Origin: UBA6776 sp964636785
Lineage (GTDB): Bacteria > Bdellovibrionota > Bdellovibrionia > Bdellovibrionales > UBA1609
Length of the DNA: 13,286 nt
Assembly (NCBI GenBank): GCA_964636785.1
Contig: CAZWVK010000067.1
Span: forward strand, 1-13,286
Direction: 5' to 3'
The position numbers and the translations under genes are program-made. Below, piece by piece: positions 1-6,158 of this stretch. How positions within the stretch are numbered: the stretch's first letter is position 1; every line of letters begins with the position of its first letter. A model generated the notes under the pieces. That model searched no databases, had not been told where the DNA came from, and was given only the letters and a program-made list of their open reading frames with translations.

Positions 1-218
1 GCGCCAACGACAGAGCCAAGCTTGATAATCAGGCGATATTCAAGCTTCTCAATCTCCGCTTTTGTTTCCAGGATATTAAGCCTCAGCTCATGAATATCTT
101 GCTTTGTTGCCAATTCGCCCTCCAAGATTTCGCTCATGATTTGGACATGAACCTCTGCCTGCTGTCGGGAAACCCCAACTGCTTCCAGAGCTTTAGAATA
201 CTTCAAGGTATCAAACAT
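1..218 (-). CDS. small coiled-coil protein, DUF1640/CCDC90-like (5' part; runs off the left edge)
   Basis: This is the N-terminal 72 codons of a protein whose C-terminus lies outside the window. It begins MFDTLKYSKALEAVGVSR, then continues through a stretch rich in Glu, Lys and Leu (about residues 30-65) that looks like an amphipathic coiled coil, and reaches a more hydrophobic IIKLGSVVGA at the edge. That layout (helical N-terminus, coiled coil, then a C-terminal membrane helix) is typical of the small bacterial DUF1640-like proteins, about 100-130 residues long. I see only the beginning of the presumed membrane segment. The start is supported by GGAGG seven bases before the ATG. The family has no firmly established bacterial role and I do not assign one. 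It is transcribed on the same strand as the toxin-antitoxin-like genes to its right but is separated from them by 311 bases, so it is probably independent. Confidence 0.75.
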   Translation of the reverse strand, partial: MFDTLKYSKALEAVGVSRQQAEVHVQIMSEILEGELATKQDIHELRLNILETKAEIEKLEYRLIIKLGSVVG

Positions 219-384
219 TTCTAGCCTCCATCGATCCTGAATTTGTATGGGAGGTCAATGCAAAGCCACTCGTCACCCAAAAGCGAATAAAAGGCTCTGA
301 GGACGAATCGGACGAGCCAGAATCCGGACACAACGTTTCTTAATGAGACTTTGACTTTAACTATAGTTTTGAGACAGCTCTCTG

Positions 385-413
385 AAAATACGAAAGTAAT
401 CAGTGATTTACAA
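385..413 (-). promoter_or_regulatory. weak sigma70-like promoter candidate for the coiled-coil gene
   Basis: On the minus strand, TTGTAA (408-413) and TATTTT (385-390) are separated by 17 bases, each matching four of six consensus positions. The palindrome at 419-466 ends only six bases upstream of the -35 box, where a regulator could act. The transcript would have an untranslated leader of about 160 bases, which weakens the case. Confidence 0.25.
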
Positions 414-418
414 ACCCG

Positions 419-466
419 GTGCACCAAACTGCAAAATAGTCGCGACTATTCTGCAGTTTGGCGCAC
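419..466. repeat. 48-bp near-perfect palindrome with no spacer
   Basis: The two 24-base arms, 419-442 and 443-466, are reverse complements except at two positions (423/462 and 434/451). The inner 16 bases, AATAGTCGCGACTATT, are perfect. There is no loop and no T-tract on either side, so it does not look like an intrinsic terminator. The architecture fits a palindromic repetitive element, a binding site for a dimeric protein or a cruciform-forming site. Which of these applies cannot be decided from one copy. Confidence 0.85.
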
Positions 467-497
467 GCCTATTAGGTGGAGCTATGGTTTTTTCAAG

Positions 498-513
498 GAA
501 GGTCCAAACCTTC
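498..513. repeat. short inverted repeat / hairpin
   Basis: GAAGGT (498-503) and ACCTTC (508-513) are perfect 6-base arms around a CCAA loop. The hairpin lies 17 bases beyond the stop codon of the minus-strand gene ending at 530. On that strand it is followed by CTTGAAAAAA, not by T residues, so it is not a standard intrinsic terminator, although it could still stabilise the 3' end of the transcript. Confidence 0.45.
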
Positions 514-529
514 AGTTGAGCTCCTCCTA

Positions 530-1189
530 TTAAATCGCCTGCCTAATATCTTGAAATACCTCGAAAACTCGAGCCTTGTGATTACACGTCGCTTTCGCGA
601 TTTGGTATGGTGTTGCCTCAGGATGCCACGTTAAAAAACTCGCAATATCAGCATGCACGCATGATCCAAACAAAGCTCTATTTTTAAGTTCTATTGAACT
701 CTTATATGCTGCTGCCAATGGTAAAAGAAACTTATCTTGATCCATTCGATAACTATGAACAATCACATTAAATTTCAAAAAAGAGGGCTCTGGTTTCTTG
801 GGTTTTGGCCCTTCAATCAAAAGCATGGCGTTTCGGCTTTTGCGAGCAAATGGTAAGACGATTTTCCACTGATGTTTGCTCACACCATTTTGAATTAAAA
901 ATTCCAGAAAACCACCTAAAACGCTTGGCTCATAGTAGACTCCCTCGCGCAAAAGCCGCCTAACTTTAGACGGGCTTAAAAGATGTCCATACCTTAACAG
1001 CCAACATAAAAAGCCTTCCGCAATTCTTGAGGACTTGAGACTGTATGTTGCGCAGAGAAAAAACCGCTCAATATCTGCATAGCCGCTAATTCCTTTTATC
1101 TCCGAGCCACCAATTGCTATTCCAAAGTGTCTAGATAGACATAGAAATTCCGCAGATGAAATTTTATTGGATGAGTTTTTTGAGGTCAT
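530..1189 (-). CDS. unrecognised protein with a C-terminal helix-turn-helix-like region, second gene of the NTase cassette
   Basis: A 219-residue protein I do not recognise as a whole. Residues 188-219 (containing ADIASFLTWHPEATPYQIA, then a stretch ending DIRQAI) resemble the first helices of a winged helix-turn-helix: a 'fLl.hPe' helix, a turn, an IAKA helix and a presumed recognition helix. The protein ends where the wing would normally follow, so the domain may be shortened. The frame is open to an upstream ATG at 1231, but I chose the ATG at 1189 because AAGGAG lies seven bases before it. From there the gene overlaps the nucleotidyltransferase gene by 26 bases, implying translational coupling. 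By analogy with AbiE-type systems, where a winged-HTH antitoxin pairs with a nucleotidyltransferase toxin, it could be the DNA-binding partner and autorepressor. That role is inference from context. Confidence 0.6.
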   Translation of the reverse strand: MTSKNSSNKISSAEFLCLSRHFGIAIGGSEIKGISGYADIERFFLCATYSLKSSRIAEGFLCWLLRYGHLLSPSKVRRLLREGVYYEPSVLGGFLEFLIQNGVSKHQWKIVLPFARKSRNAMLLIEGPKPKKPEPSFLKFNVIVHSYRMDQDKFLLPLAAAYKSSIELKNRALFGSCVHADIASFLTWHPEATPYQIAKATCNHKARVFEVFQDIRQAI

Positions 1190-1709
1190 CAATGGTCTCC
1201 TTAAACTCGTCTTGAAATTTCTTAGAGTCATCTGGCGGAGAGTTTGATTCCTTAAGAAACTCTATCGCCTCTTCAATCTCCTTTGCGGATGGTTTTAGGA
1301 GCTTAAGATCTTCCCAGTCCTTTAGGGTTTCCTCACGCCGGATAGAAAAAGCCGAAGCCTTCATTGCGATCAGATCACCTCGATCCAATAGAAAGGCGCT
1401 AATTGCCTTCCAATGATGAAGAGGTTTGGACCTTTGAATGGCTCCATGAGGAATCGGTACAGTGGACGCCTGGTCATTGAGCCACTGAGGACCAATTCCT
1501 AAAGTTTCGCCCACCAGACGAATTATTTTTACAATCTCCGGAGACTCAAGTTTTGTCAGCGAATCAACATCTTGAGTGTAAATACCACGCTCAATTCCAT
1601 GAAGGTGAATCGCATAAGCACCACAAATGACGATCGTGAGATTGAGCGATTTCTCAAGGAGCGCTTGATCCAACTGATCTAATGCCAAACTCAGTTTACT
1701 CTCATCCAT
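1164..1709 (-). CDS. nucleotidyltransferase-fold protein (AbiEii / DUF6036-like)
   Basis: A 181-residue protein with the layout of the AbiEii/DUF6036-type nucleotidyltransferase fold. It has an N-terminal helix, then ICGAYAIHLHGIERGIYTQDVDSL (split here as ICGAYA at 28-33 and DVD at 47-49), and later GDLIAMK (111-117) and a K-D-W-x-D-L segment (130-135). These match the usual order of a small-residue Gly motif, an acidic Asp-x-Asp pair, and a late 'K..A...R...KD..DL..L' helix. The Gly motif is Gly-Ala, not the usual Gly-Ser or Gly-Gly, so catalytic activity is not assured. Members act on nucleotides or RNA in toxin-antitoxin and phage-defence settings. The ATG at 1709 has GGAGG eight bases upstream. 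It is the first gene of a two-gene cassette and is preceded by a palindrome containing a TATAAT box, which suggests autoregulation. The exact substrate is unknown. Confidence 0.65.
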   Translation of the reverse strand: MDESKLSLALDQLDQALLEKSLNLTIVICGAYAIHLHGIERGIYTQDVDSLTKLESPEIVKIIRLVGETLGIGPQWLNDQASTVPIPHGAIQRSKPLHHWKAISAFLLDRGDLIAMKASAFSIRREETLKDWEDLKLLKPSAKEIEEAIEFLKESNSPPDDSKKFQDEFKETIDDLKKLIQ

Positions 1710-1723
1710 GCTGCTCCCTCCAC

Positions 1724-1744
1724 AAGGTATTATTATAATACCTT
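1724..1744 (-). promoter_or_regulatory. perfect palindrome containing a consensus -10 box, probable operator/promoter of the NTase cassette
   Basis: The arms AAGGTATTAT (1724-1733) and ATAATACCTT (1735-1744) are perfect reverse complements around a single T. On the minus strand the centre contains TATAAT (1732-1737), an exact -10 hexamer. The expected transcript start, near 1725, would leave a leader of about 16 bases that includes the ribosome binding site of the gene starting at 1709. No good -35 box is visible 16-18 bases upstream. A repressor bound here would block the -10 directly, as expected for an autoregulated toxin-antitoxin operon. Confidence 0.5.
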
Positions 1745-1763
1745 AGTATCTCACTAAAAGATA

Positions 1764-1781
1764 TGTAAATTCTTATTTACA
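1764..1781. promoter_or_regulatory. inverted repeat upstream of the NTase cassette (possible operator)
   Basis: TGTAAAT (1764-1770) and ATTTACA (1775-1781) are perfect 7-base arms around TCTT. The repeat lies about 20 bases upstream of the palindromic -10 box, roughly where a -35 region or regulator would sit. It is AT-rich, so chance is not excluded, but three adjacent dyads make a regulatory role more likely. Confidence 0.35.
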
Positions 1782-1784
1782 AAA

Positions 1785-1796
1785 TTTACCGGTAAA
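1785..1796. promoter_or_regulatory. 12-bp perfect palindrome (possible operator)
   Basis: TTTACC (1785-1790) followed directly by GGTAAA (1791-1796). It is the third dyad in the space between the hicB-like gene and the NTase cassette and shares the TTTAC half-site with the inverted repeat beside it (ATTTACA at 1775-1781). The two may bind the same protein cooperatively. Confidence 0.35.
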
Positions 1797-1851
1797 CATA
1801 AGTAAAATCAGGCAGTTAAGGAGAAGAGTTCCCAGTTTTGAAAAGAGGACT

Positions 1852-2283
1852 TTACGACATTAGATCGTCGACTCGAAATTTAGGGAATGCCTTCTTGATG
1901 AGTAAAAGTGTTTGCCATTCTGGGTTAGCTCTTTTTGGATCTTCTAAGCGCTGATAATTGGATAGATTCTTAATACCCAGTCGATCTTTCATGGCGATCT
2001 GGGTGAGCTTATTTTTTAGACGAAGCTCACGGATTCGGTTGGCAATTGAGACTTTCGGATCCACTGAAACAGAGGCGATATTTTTTCCGGAAAAAGACTT
2101 CCTGGGCGCTGGGAAAAGATGTTTTGAATCCTGAGGCTCCGACAAATAGAGGTTCAATGCATTTTCCATATTTCTCTCAAGCTCCTCCCGGGTGTCCGCT
2201 TCGGTTCGACAACCTTCCAGTTCCACGCATTCGGCCCAGCACCCCCCTGCCCGCTCCTTATAAATTTTAAAATGATACTTCAT
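1852..2283 (-). CDS. hicB: HicB-type antitoxin with C-terminal XRE-like DNA-binding domain
   Basis: A 143-residue protein of two parts. Residues 2-47 match the HicB fold (a partial RNase H-like fold): a short beta strand YHFKIYKE, then GGCWAECVELEGCRTEA, then an amphipathic helix ending NALNLYL. Residues 80-143 form an XRE-like helix-turn-helix: IANRIRELR, then KLTQIAMKDRLGIKNLSNYQ, ending KFRVDDLM. In HicAB systems HicB neutralises the HicA mRNA interferase and represses the operon through this domain. The start at 2283 has GGAG eight bases upstream and also overlaps the stop of a 16-codon frame by ATGA. No HicA-like frame (small, with the catalytic His in a GSH motif) is visible on either side, so this appears to be a solitary antitoxin or regulator. 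An inverted repeat at 2341-2358 lies in its upstream region. Confidence 0.75.
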   Translation of the reverse strand: MKYHFKIYKERAGGCWAECVELEGCRTEADTREELERNMENALNLYLSEPQDSKHLFPAPRKSFSGKNIASVSVDPKVSIANRIRELRLKNKLTQIAMKDRLGIKNLSNYQRLEDPKRANPEWQTLLLIKKAFPKFRVDDLMS

Positions 2284-2330
2284 TTCTTAGCTCCAGCTTT
2301 CCACTCCTCGGCATGAAGCCGCCTCATCAT
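2280..2330 (-). other. 16-codon frame overlapping the hicB start (possible leader peptide)
   Basis: MMRRLHAEEWKAGAKK, ending in a TGA that overlaps the hicB ATG as ATGA. An in-frame TAG just upstream of the first ATG prevents a longer product. The ribosome binding site is weak (AGG three bases before the ATG). It might be a translational leader for hicB or the residue of a lost upstream toxin gene. It carries no recognisable HicA motif, so this is tentative. Confidence 0.2.
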
Positions 2331-2340
2331 TACCTAATAT

Positions 2341-2358
2341 TACCATTTTTAAGTGGTA
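2341..2358. promoter_or_regulatory. inverted repeat upstream of hicB (possible HicB operator)
   Basis: TACCA (2341-2345) and TGGTA (2354-2358) are inverted, with further imperfect symmetry outside them (ATTACCA against AATACCA). On the minus strand a TAATAT hexamer just beyond it and a TTTCAA about 18 bases before that could form a weak promoter for hicB. The XRE-like domain of HicB makes self-repression at such a dyad plausible. Confidence 0.35.
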
Positions 2359-2445
2359 TTTGAAAGTGGCTGATTTTGATATTTTCATATATCCTCTAAG
2401 CGATTGAAAAAATTGGAGAAACACGCCTTAGCAAGGAGACATGCC

Positions 2446-2658
2446 ATGCCAGATTCAAACGGACTTAAGCTTCCGCAGTTAGATTTCCGAGGGTCGGACA
2501 TTCGTTTAGTGAGATTTAGAACTGAGTGGAATAACTTTCGAAGGATCGTGGGAGCTGGCCAAATCACCCGATGGCACATACTCAATCACTGTAGATTGAA
2601 GGATCGATCGCACAGCCCCTGTATCTTGCTCACGGCAGGCATGAGAGATCTTAGATAG
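2446..2658 (+). CDS. doubtful small basic protein of 70 residues
   Basis: Starting at the ATG at 2446 the frame has AAGGAG seven bases upstream, which is why it is listed. The product, beginning MPDSNGLKLPQLDFRGSDIR, is rich in Arg and His, has no membrane segment and resembles no family I know. The frame is also open further upstream, to a TTG at 2404. The gene is divergent from hicB and ends about 100 bases before the polysaccharide operon. It could be a real orphan gene, a fragment of a decayed gene or a chance frame. Confidence 0.25.
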   Translation: MPDSNGLKLPQLDFRGSDIRLVRFRTEWNNFRRIVGAGQITRWHILNHCRLKDRSHSPCILLTAGMRDLR

Positions 2659-2690
2659 CTCTTCTTCCGGCGCGTCGCGTCGAGGGACTG

Positions 2691-2735
2691 TTAAACTTCT
2701 ATGAGATGCGTGTATTTATTAAGATCTAATCTTAA
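2691..2735 (+). promoter_or_regulatory. candidate promoter with operator-like dyad for the polysaccharide operon
   Basis: TTAAAC (2691-2696) and TATTTA (2713-2718) are 16 bases apart and form a weak sigma70-like promoter. They are followed at once by a perfect inverted repeat, TTAAGAT (2719-2725) and ATCTTAA (2729-2735), around CTA. A dyad at the expected transcript start suggests repression. The dyad is certain, but its role and the promoter are inferences. Confidence 0.35.
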
Positions 2736-2762
2736 TTCAACGTTGCGCTAAATAGGTATGTG

Positions 2763-3788
2763 ATGACGAAAACTGAAATGTTCTTATCTGTGATCATTGT
2801 GGCTAAAGATCAGGCATTCGAACTGAAGGAAATAATCAGTGAGATGACGGCTACTCTTGCCGGAACTGTGAGCGATTATGAAATCATAATTGTTGATAAT
2901 GCTTCCACGGACGACTCTCTTTTACTACTGAAGGAAATGACCCAACGAGGCGGGTTTCCGAACCTACAAGTTTTTGCACTCACGAAAGAGGTGGAATCGG
3001 ACATTGCAACTTGGGTGGGACTTGAAGGCTCAATAGGCGATTTTACTGTCGTGATCGACCCGGCCGAGGACAGTATTTCGTTTTTGCCATCCATGCTCGA
3101 AGCCGCAATCTCAGGACACGAAGTTGTTTTTGCCTGCAATATGCAGAAGCCTAATCAAAGGTATTTTCGAGCAATGATTTATTCTATACTCAAAAAACTT
3201 TATATTTGGTGCACTGGGATAGATTTGGAAAAAGAGGCGCCAAAATTTCGCTTACTTAGCCGAAGTGTCATAAATTATATCCTTCAGTTCAATCAACCTT
3301 CGTTAATTTACCGGCAGCTACCTGCCACCAGCGGATTTCCGAAAAAAGTTCTCTCTTATTCACATGAGCCTAAGGTAACGAGAAAAAAATCTTTAGTATC
3401 GAGTATTGACCGCGGAACGAGACTTCTGGTCTCTAGCACCAGAGCACCTATGCGTTTAGTGACATGGATCTGCTTATTCGGTGCCGGTTCGAATTTGCTT
3501 TACTCATTATATGTTTTGGCTATTGCCTTTCTAAAGAGCGATGTAGCACCAGGATGGATTAGTTTATCTTTACAACAGTCGGGAATGTTTTTCTTGATTT
3601 CTCTCGTGCTGTTAGTGATAGGAGAATACGTACTTCACACCGCCTATCTTTCCAATGAAGGCCCTTTGTATCATGTGGCCCAGGAGTTCTCGAGCGAGAA
3701 GATCCTTCATAAAGAAAAGTTAAACATTGAGGTTTTGAATCGCAACTCTGATTCTCTAGCCAGACAAAAAAATGTAATTCAAAGATGA
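2763..3788 (+). CDS. membrane-anchored family-2 glycosyltransferase (GtrB / DPM-like)
   Basis: A 341-residue protein with an N-terminal GT-A domain and two C-terminal membrane helices. Residues 7-14 (FLSVIIVA) and 41-50 (IIIVDNASTD) are the nucleotide-binding strands of family GT2. The metal-binding region, IGDFTVVIDPAED (91-103), has Asp99-Pro-Ala-Glu-Asp103, not the usual D-A-D, so the acidic motif is unusual. Hydrophobic segments at about 232-257 and 273-292 give the topology of GtrB/ArnC-type enzymes, which transfer a sugar from a nucleotide donor to undecaprenyl phosphate at the inner membrane. I start at the ATG at 2763 (AGG six bases upstream). The GTG at 2760 is in frame but too close to that site. 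It is the first gene of a six-gene operon and overlaps the next by ATGA. The donor sugar is unknown. Confidence 0.8.
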   Translation: MTKTEMFLSVIIVAKDQAFELKEIISEMTATLAGTVSDYEIIIVDNASTDDSLLLLKEMTQRGGFPNLQVFALTKEVESDIATWVGLEGSIGDFTVVIDPAEDSISFLPSMLEAAISGHEVVFACNMQKPNQRYFRAMIYSILKKLYIWCTGIDLEKEAPKFRLLSRSVINYILQFNQPSLIYRQLPATSGFPKKVLSYSHEPKVTRKKSLVSSIDRGTRLLVSSTRAPMRLVTWICLFGAGSNLLYSLYVLAIAFLKSDVAPGWISLSLQQSGMFFLISLVLLVIGEYVLHTAYLSNEGPLYHVAQEFSSEKILHKEKLNIEVLNRNSDSLARQKNVIQR

Positions 3789-4903
3789 AGTCCTCAGAAA
3801 GCATCGATGCTGCAGTTATTGGAGGTGGATTTTATGGAGCAAGTATCGCTCTTTATCTTGCAAGAACTACCGCTCTAAAGCGAATCGTACTTTTCGAGCG
3901 AGAAGATCAACTTTTAAAACGCGCTTCTCTAAATAATCAAGCTCGTGTTCATGCTGGCTATCATTATCCAAGAAGCTTTTCAACGGCATATCGGAGTCGA
4001 ATTAACTTCCCTCGCTTCTTGAGAGATTGGCCGCAGGCCATCGACCAGAGTTTTTTAAAAGTATATGCAGTCTCATCTAAGAACTCAAAAGTAACAGCTC
4101 GTCAATTCGAGCGATTTTGCAATGAAGTTGGAGCCAAATACAGTCGTGCCGATCGCTCTATAAAGTCTCTATTCTCACCTCGAATGATTGAAGAAGTCTA
4201 TATCGTTGAAGAATGTGCTTTTAACGCGCAGAAATTAGCCAAACAAATCAAAGTAGAGCTTGAGGATGAGAACATTGAGTTACGTTTGAGAACGGCTGTG
4301 ATAAAAGTAAACGCATCCTCTGATTCGATTATTGAAATTCAAACTGAGGGCATCGGTGGACCCCAAACCTTACATACAAAATATCTGTTTAACAGCAGCT
4401 ACAGCGGCCTCAATCAGATTCACGGACAAAACTCAGAAATGGAAAACCGCTTAAAACACGAAATCGTCGAGATGGGCCTCATTGAAGTACCAGAGCCATT
4501 AAAAAATCTTGGTATCACCGTAATGGACGGACCTTTTTTCTCAATGATGCCATACCCAGCAAGAAACCTTCATTCGCTATCTCACGTACGCTATTCTCCC
4601 CACAGTAGCTGGGTGGACAGCACTCAAATCAATCCTTATAGAAGACTGGAAGAATTCTCCAAATCCAGTCGTGTCGACCGCATGCTTAGAGATGCTCAGA
4701 AGTATGTACCTGAAATTTCCCGGTCAAAATATCTTAATTCAATATTTGAAGTTAAAACCGTTCCACTGAAAAATGAATCAAACGATGGGCGCCCAATCTT
4801 ATTCGAAAAGCATAATAATATGCGATGCTTTTCGATCCTCGGTGGAAAAGTTGATAACATCTATGATGTGTTCGAGCAGATCGATGGTGAGAACTTTGTT
4901 TAA
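3785..4903 (+). CDS. FAD-dependent oxidoreductase (DAO superfamily) of a polysaccharide cluster
   Basis: A 372-residue protein with a dinucleotide-binding fold at its N-terminus: DAAVIGGGFYGASIALYLA carries GxGxxG (Gly13, Gly15, Gly18), and Glu38 in LFERED is the likely ribose-binding acid. A strongly characteristic segment, NNQARVHAGYHYPR (50-63), follows. Near the C-terminus, NDGRPILFEKHNNMRCFS and LGGKVDNIYDVFEQ look like the second flavin-contacting region. It probably oxidises or rearranges a sugar or a lipid-linked intermediate in the cytoplasm, but the substrate is not known. The start overlaps the previous stop (ATGA) with no strong ribosome binding site, which suggests translational coupling. 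Its length is usual for this family. Confidence 0.8.
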   Translation: MKSSESIDAAVIGGGFYGASIALYLARTTALKRIVLFEREDQLLKRASLNNQARVHAGYHYPRSFSTAYRSRINFPRFLRDWPQAIDQSFLKVYAVSSKNSKVTARQFERFCNEVGAKYSRADRSIKSLFSPRMIEEVYIVEECAFNAQKLAKQIKVELEDENIELRLRTAVIKVNASSDSIIEIQTEGIGGPQTLHTKYLFNSSYSGLNQIHGQNSEMENRLKHEIVEMGLIEVPEPLKNLGITVMDGPFFSMMPYPARNLHSLSHVRYSPHSSWVDSTQINPYRRLEEFSKSSRVDRMLRDAQKYVPEISRSKYLNSIFEVKTVPLKNESNDGRPILFEKHNNMRCFSILGGKVDNIYDVFEQIDGENFV

Positions 4904-6158
4904 GCTCAAGACGCTAATTTCTTTCACACTCGCGGTCATATTTCTGACAATTTCTTTTCAGTGGAACCTTCTACACTTCGCGAAAATGAATGTATTTAGT
5001 AGTTATCAAAACGTTTCGGAATCATTAGTTGTGGGAAGCATCGTTGCTGAAGAAAACGAGATTGAGAAGTCCACCCATTTAGGATTTATATCGAATAAAA
5101 CATCTTTTTCTTACCCTGAAGACACAAGAATTGCATACGAGCTTCTCCGTAGGGAATCGAATGATAACCTCAGCTACATCCCTTATCGCTCTCAATTCGG
5201 GCTTCAGGGATTTGTGTTTACAAAACTTTTCGATGATTATGAATTGAGCTACCTAACACTTCAGATTGCAACATCTATTCTCTTAGCAATTGTCTTAACC
5301 TCTCTATATTCTATTTACTCGACAATTGCGCCGCCTCTTTTTGCGGTTTCATTTTTAGTGACCCTGGGAACTTCTTCGTGGATCACTCAGTTTGCGAGGA
5401 ATCTTTACTGGGTTCCGTTCTTATGGTTTCTACCTCCATTGGTTGCCTTGCTAATGGTGCAAGCTCGAAGCCGACTATTGAAGTTAATTTTTGGCATCGG
5501 AATTACATTCGCTATTATGCTAAAAAGTCTTTGCGGGTATGAGTATTTATCTACCATCACCATATTTACCGCATCACAAGCCTTGATTCCAAGCGCATTC
5601 GCCAACAATTCGCGCACATGGAGCAGATCTGTTGGAGATTTTATTTTAATCGGCGTCCTTTGCATAATCGGCTTCATCTTGGCTTTTTCTATCCACGCTG
5701 TTTCCCAGTTTAACGGCTTAATAGAGGGTTCAAAACAGATATTTGAGGAAGTCGTAACGGTAAGAACATACGCAGATCCATCCCGCTTTGACGGTATTAC
5801 AAAATTAGCGCAGCAAGCTTCACCCACATCTGTGCTTTTCAATTACACAATTAAATGGAATTCGCGACTTTTCCTTTGGCTTAGAGGAGAAATTTTTATT
5901 TTCTTTGTTGTCTCATCGATTGCATGTTTATTTACGAAATATAGAAAAGAAGATCCTAAATTTAAAGGTATGCTAATCCTATTTTTGACTCTTGGCGCCG
6001 CACCAATATCCTGGTTTGTCCTTGCAAAAGCGCACTCGTATGTCCACACAAGTCTGAATTATGTACTCTGGTATTTTGGATTTATCCCGATAATTGTATA
6101 TTTATCAATAGAGCTCTATAAAGACTTATACTTTCGCTGGAAGAGGGATACTTTGTGA
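4884..6158 (+). CDS. multispanning membrane protein, GT-C-like (function unknown)
   Basis: A 424-residue integral membrane protein with about ten hydrophobic segments (near 10-27, 121-143, 148-168, 176-192, 199-218, 222-240, 251-273, 335-351, 362-382 and 392-412). A large loop of about 90 residues between the first two probably lies in the periplasm, and a second loop spans about 274-330. Conspicuous residues are RNLYW (172-176) and HSYVHT (384-389) next to the last helix. The fold plan, with a big first loop and many helices, resembles GT-C glycosyltransferases, which use polyprenyl-phosphate sugars. It could pair with the GtrB-like enzyme two genes upstream. No family is firmly recognised. 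The frame is open to 4773, but the ATG at 4884 gives a proper N-terminus with a 20-base overlap of the FAD gene. A GTG at 4887 is an alternative. Confidence 0.7.
   Translation: MVRTLFKLKTLISFTLAVIFLTISFQWNLLHFAKMNVFSSYQNVSESLVVGSIVAEENEIEKSTHLGFISNKTSFSYPEDTRIAYELLRRESNDNLSYIPYRSQFGLQGFVFTKLFDDYELSYLTLQIATSILLAIVLTSLYSIYSTIAPPLFAVSFLVTLGTSSWITQFARNLYWVPFLWFLPPLVALLMVQARSRLLKLIFGIGITFAIMLKSLCGYEYLSTITIFTASQALIPSAFANNSRTWSRSVGDFILIGVLCIIGFILAFSIHAVSQFNGLIEGSKQIFEEVVTVRTYADPSRFDGITKLAQQASPTSVLFNYTIKWNSRLFLWLRGEIFIFFVVSSIACLFTKYRKEDPKFKGMLILFLTLGAAPISWFVLAKAHSYVHTSLNYVLWYFGFIPIIVYLSIELYKDLYFRWKRDTL

Larger units (their letters stand above)
219..529. other. 311-base intergenic region with a long palindrome
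   Basis: No convincing gene is present. The short open frames on both strands have no family resemblance. The region holds a 48-bp near-perfect palindrome (419-466), a smaller hairpin (498-513) and a weak minus-strand promoter candidate (385-413) pointing at the coiled-coil gene. An AGGAGG sits on the minus strand just past the stop of the gene at 530-1189, but only a CTG follows it at a suitable distance. The 35-codon frame from that CTG runs straight through the palindrome and is not credible as a gene. Confidence 0.6.
2284..2762. other. 479-base intergenic region between hicB and the polysaccharide operon
   Basis: Nothing here can be assigned to a known gene. It contains an inverted repeat upstream of hicB (2341-2358), one plus-strand frame with a good ribosome binding site (2446-2658, listed separately as doubtful), and a promoter candidate plus a dyad just before the polysaccharide operon (2691-2735). 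The middle, about 2420-2660, has fairly even base composition, like former coding DNA. The region may be a decayed gene, possibly the missing hicB partner or a remnant of a mobile segment. Confidence 0.5.

Noticed and set aside
419..466. Intrinsic terminator
   Set aside because: There is no T-tract on either side and no loop between the arms.
408..515. 35-codon minus-strand frame from a CTG behind AGGAGG, running through the 48-bp palindrome
   Set aside because: It has a non-canonical start, codes across a palindrome, and its product has no recognisable features.
221..533. Open frames of 60-68 codons on both strands
   Set aside because: No ribosome binding site in a suitable place, no family resemblance, and overlap with the palindrome.
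1190..1231. Upstream ATG at 1231 for the second cassette gene
   Set aside because: It would extend the overlap with the nucleotidyltransferase gene to 68 bases, and the ATG at 1189 has a much better ribosome binding site.
2385..2585. Minus-strand 66-codon frame upstream of hicB as a candidate HicA toxin
   Set aside because: Its sequence has no HicA features (no GSH motif, wrong pattern) and it is not coupled to hicB.
4773..4883. N-terminal extension of the multispanning membrane protein
   Set aside because: It lies wholly inside the FAD oxidoreductase gene and reads as its shadow.
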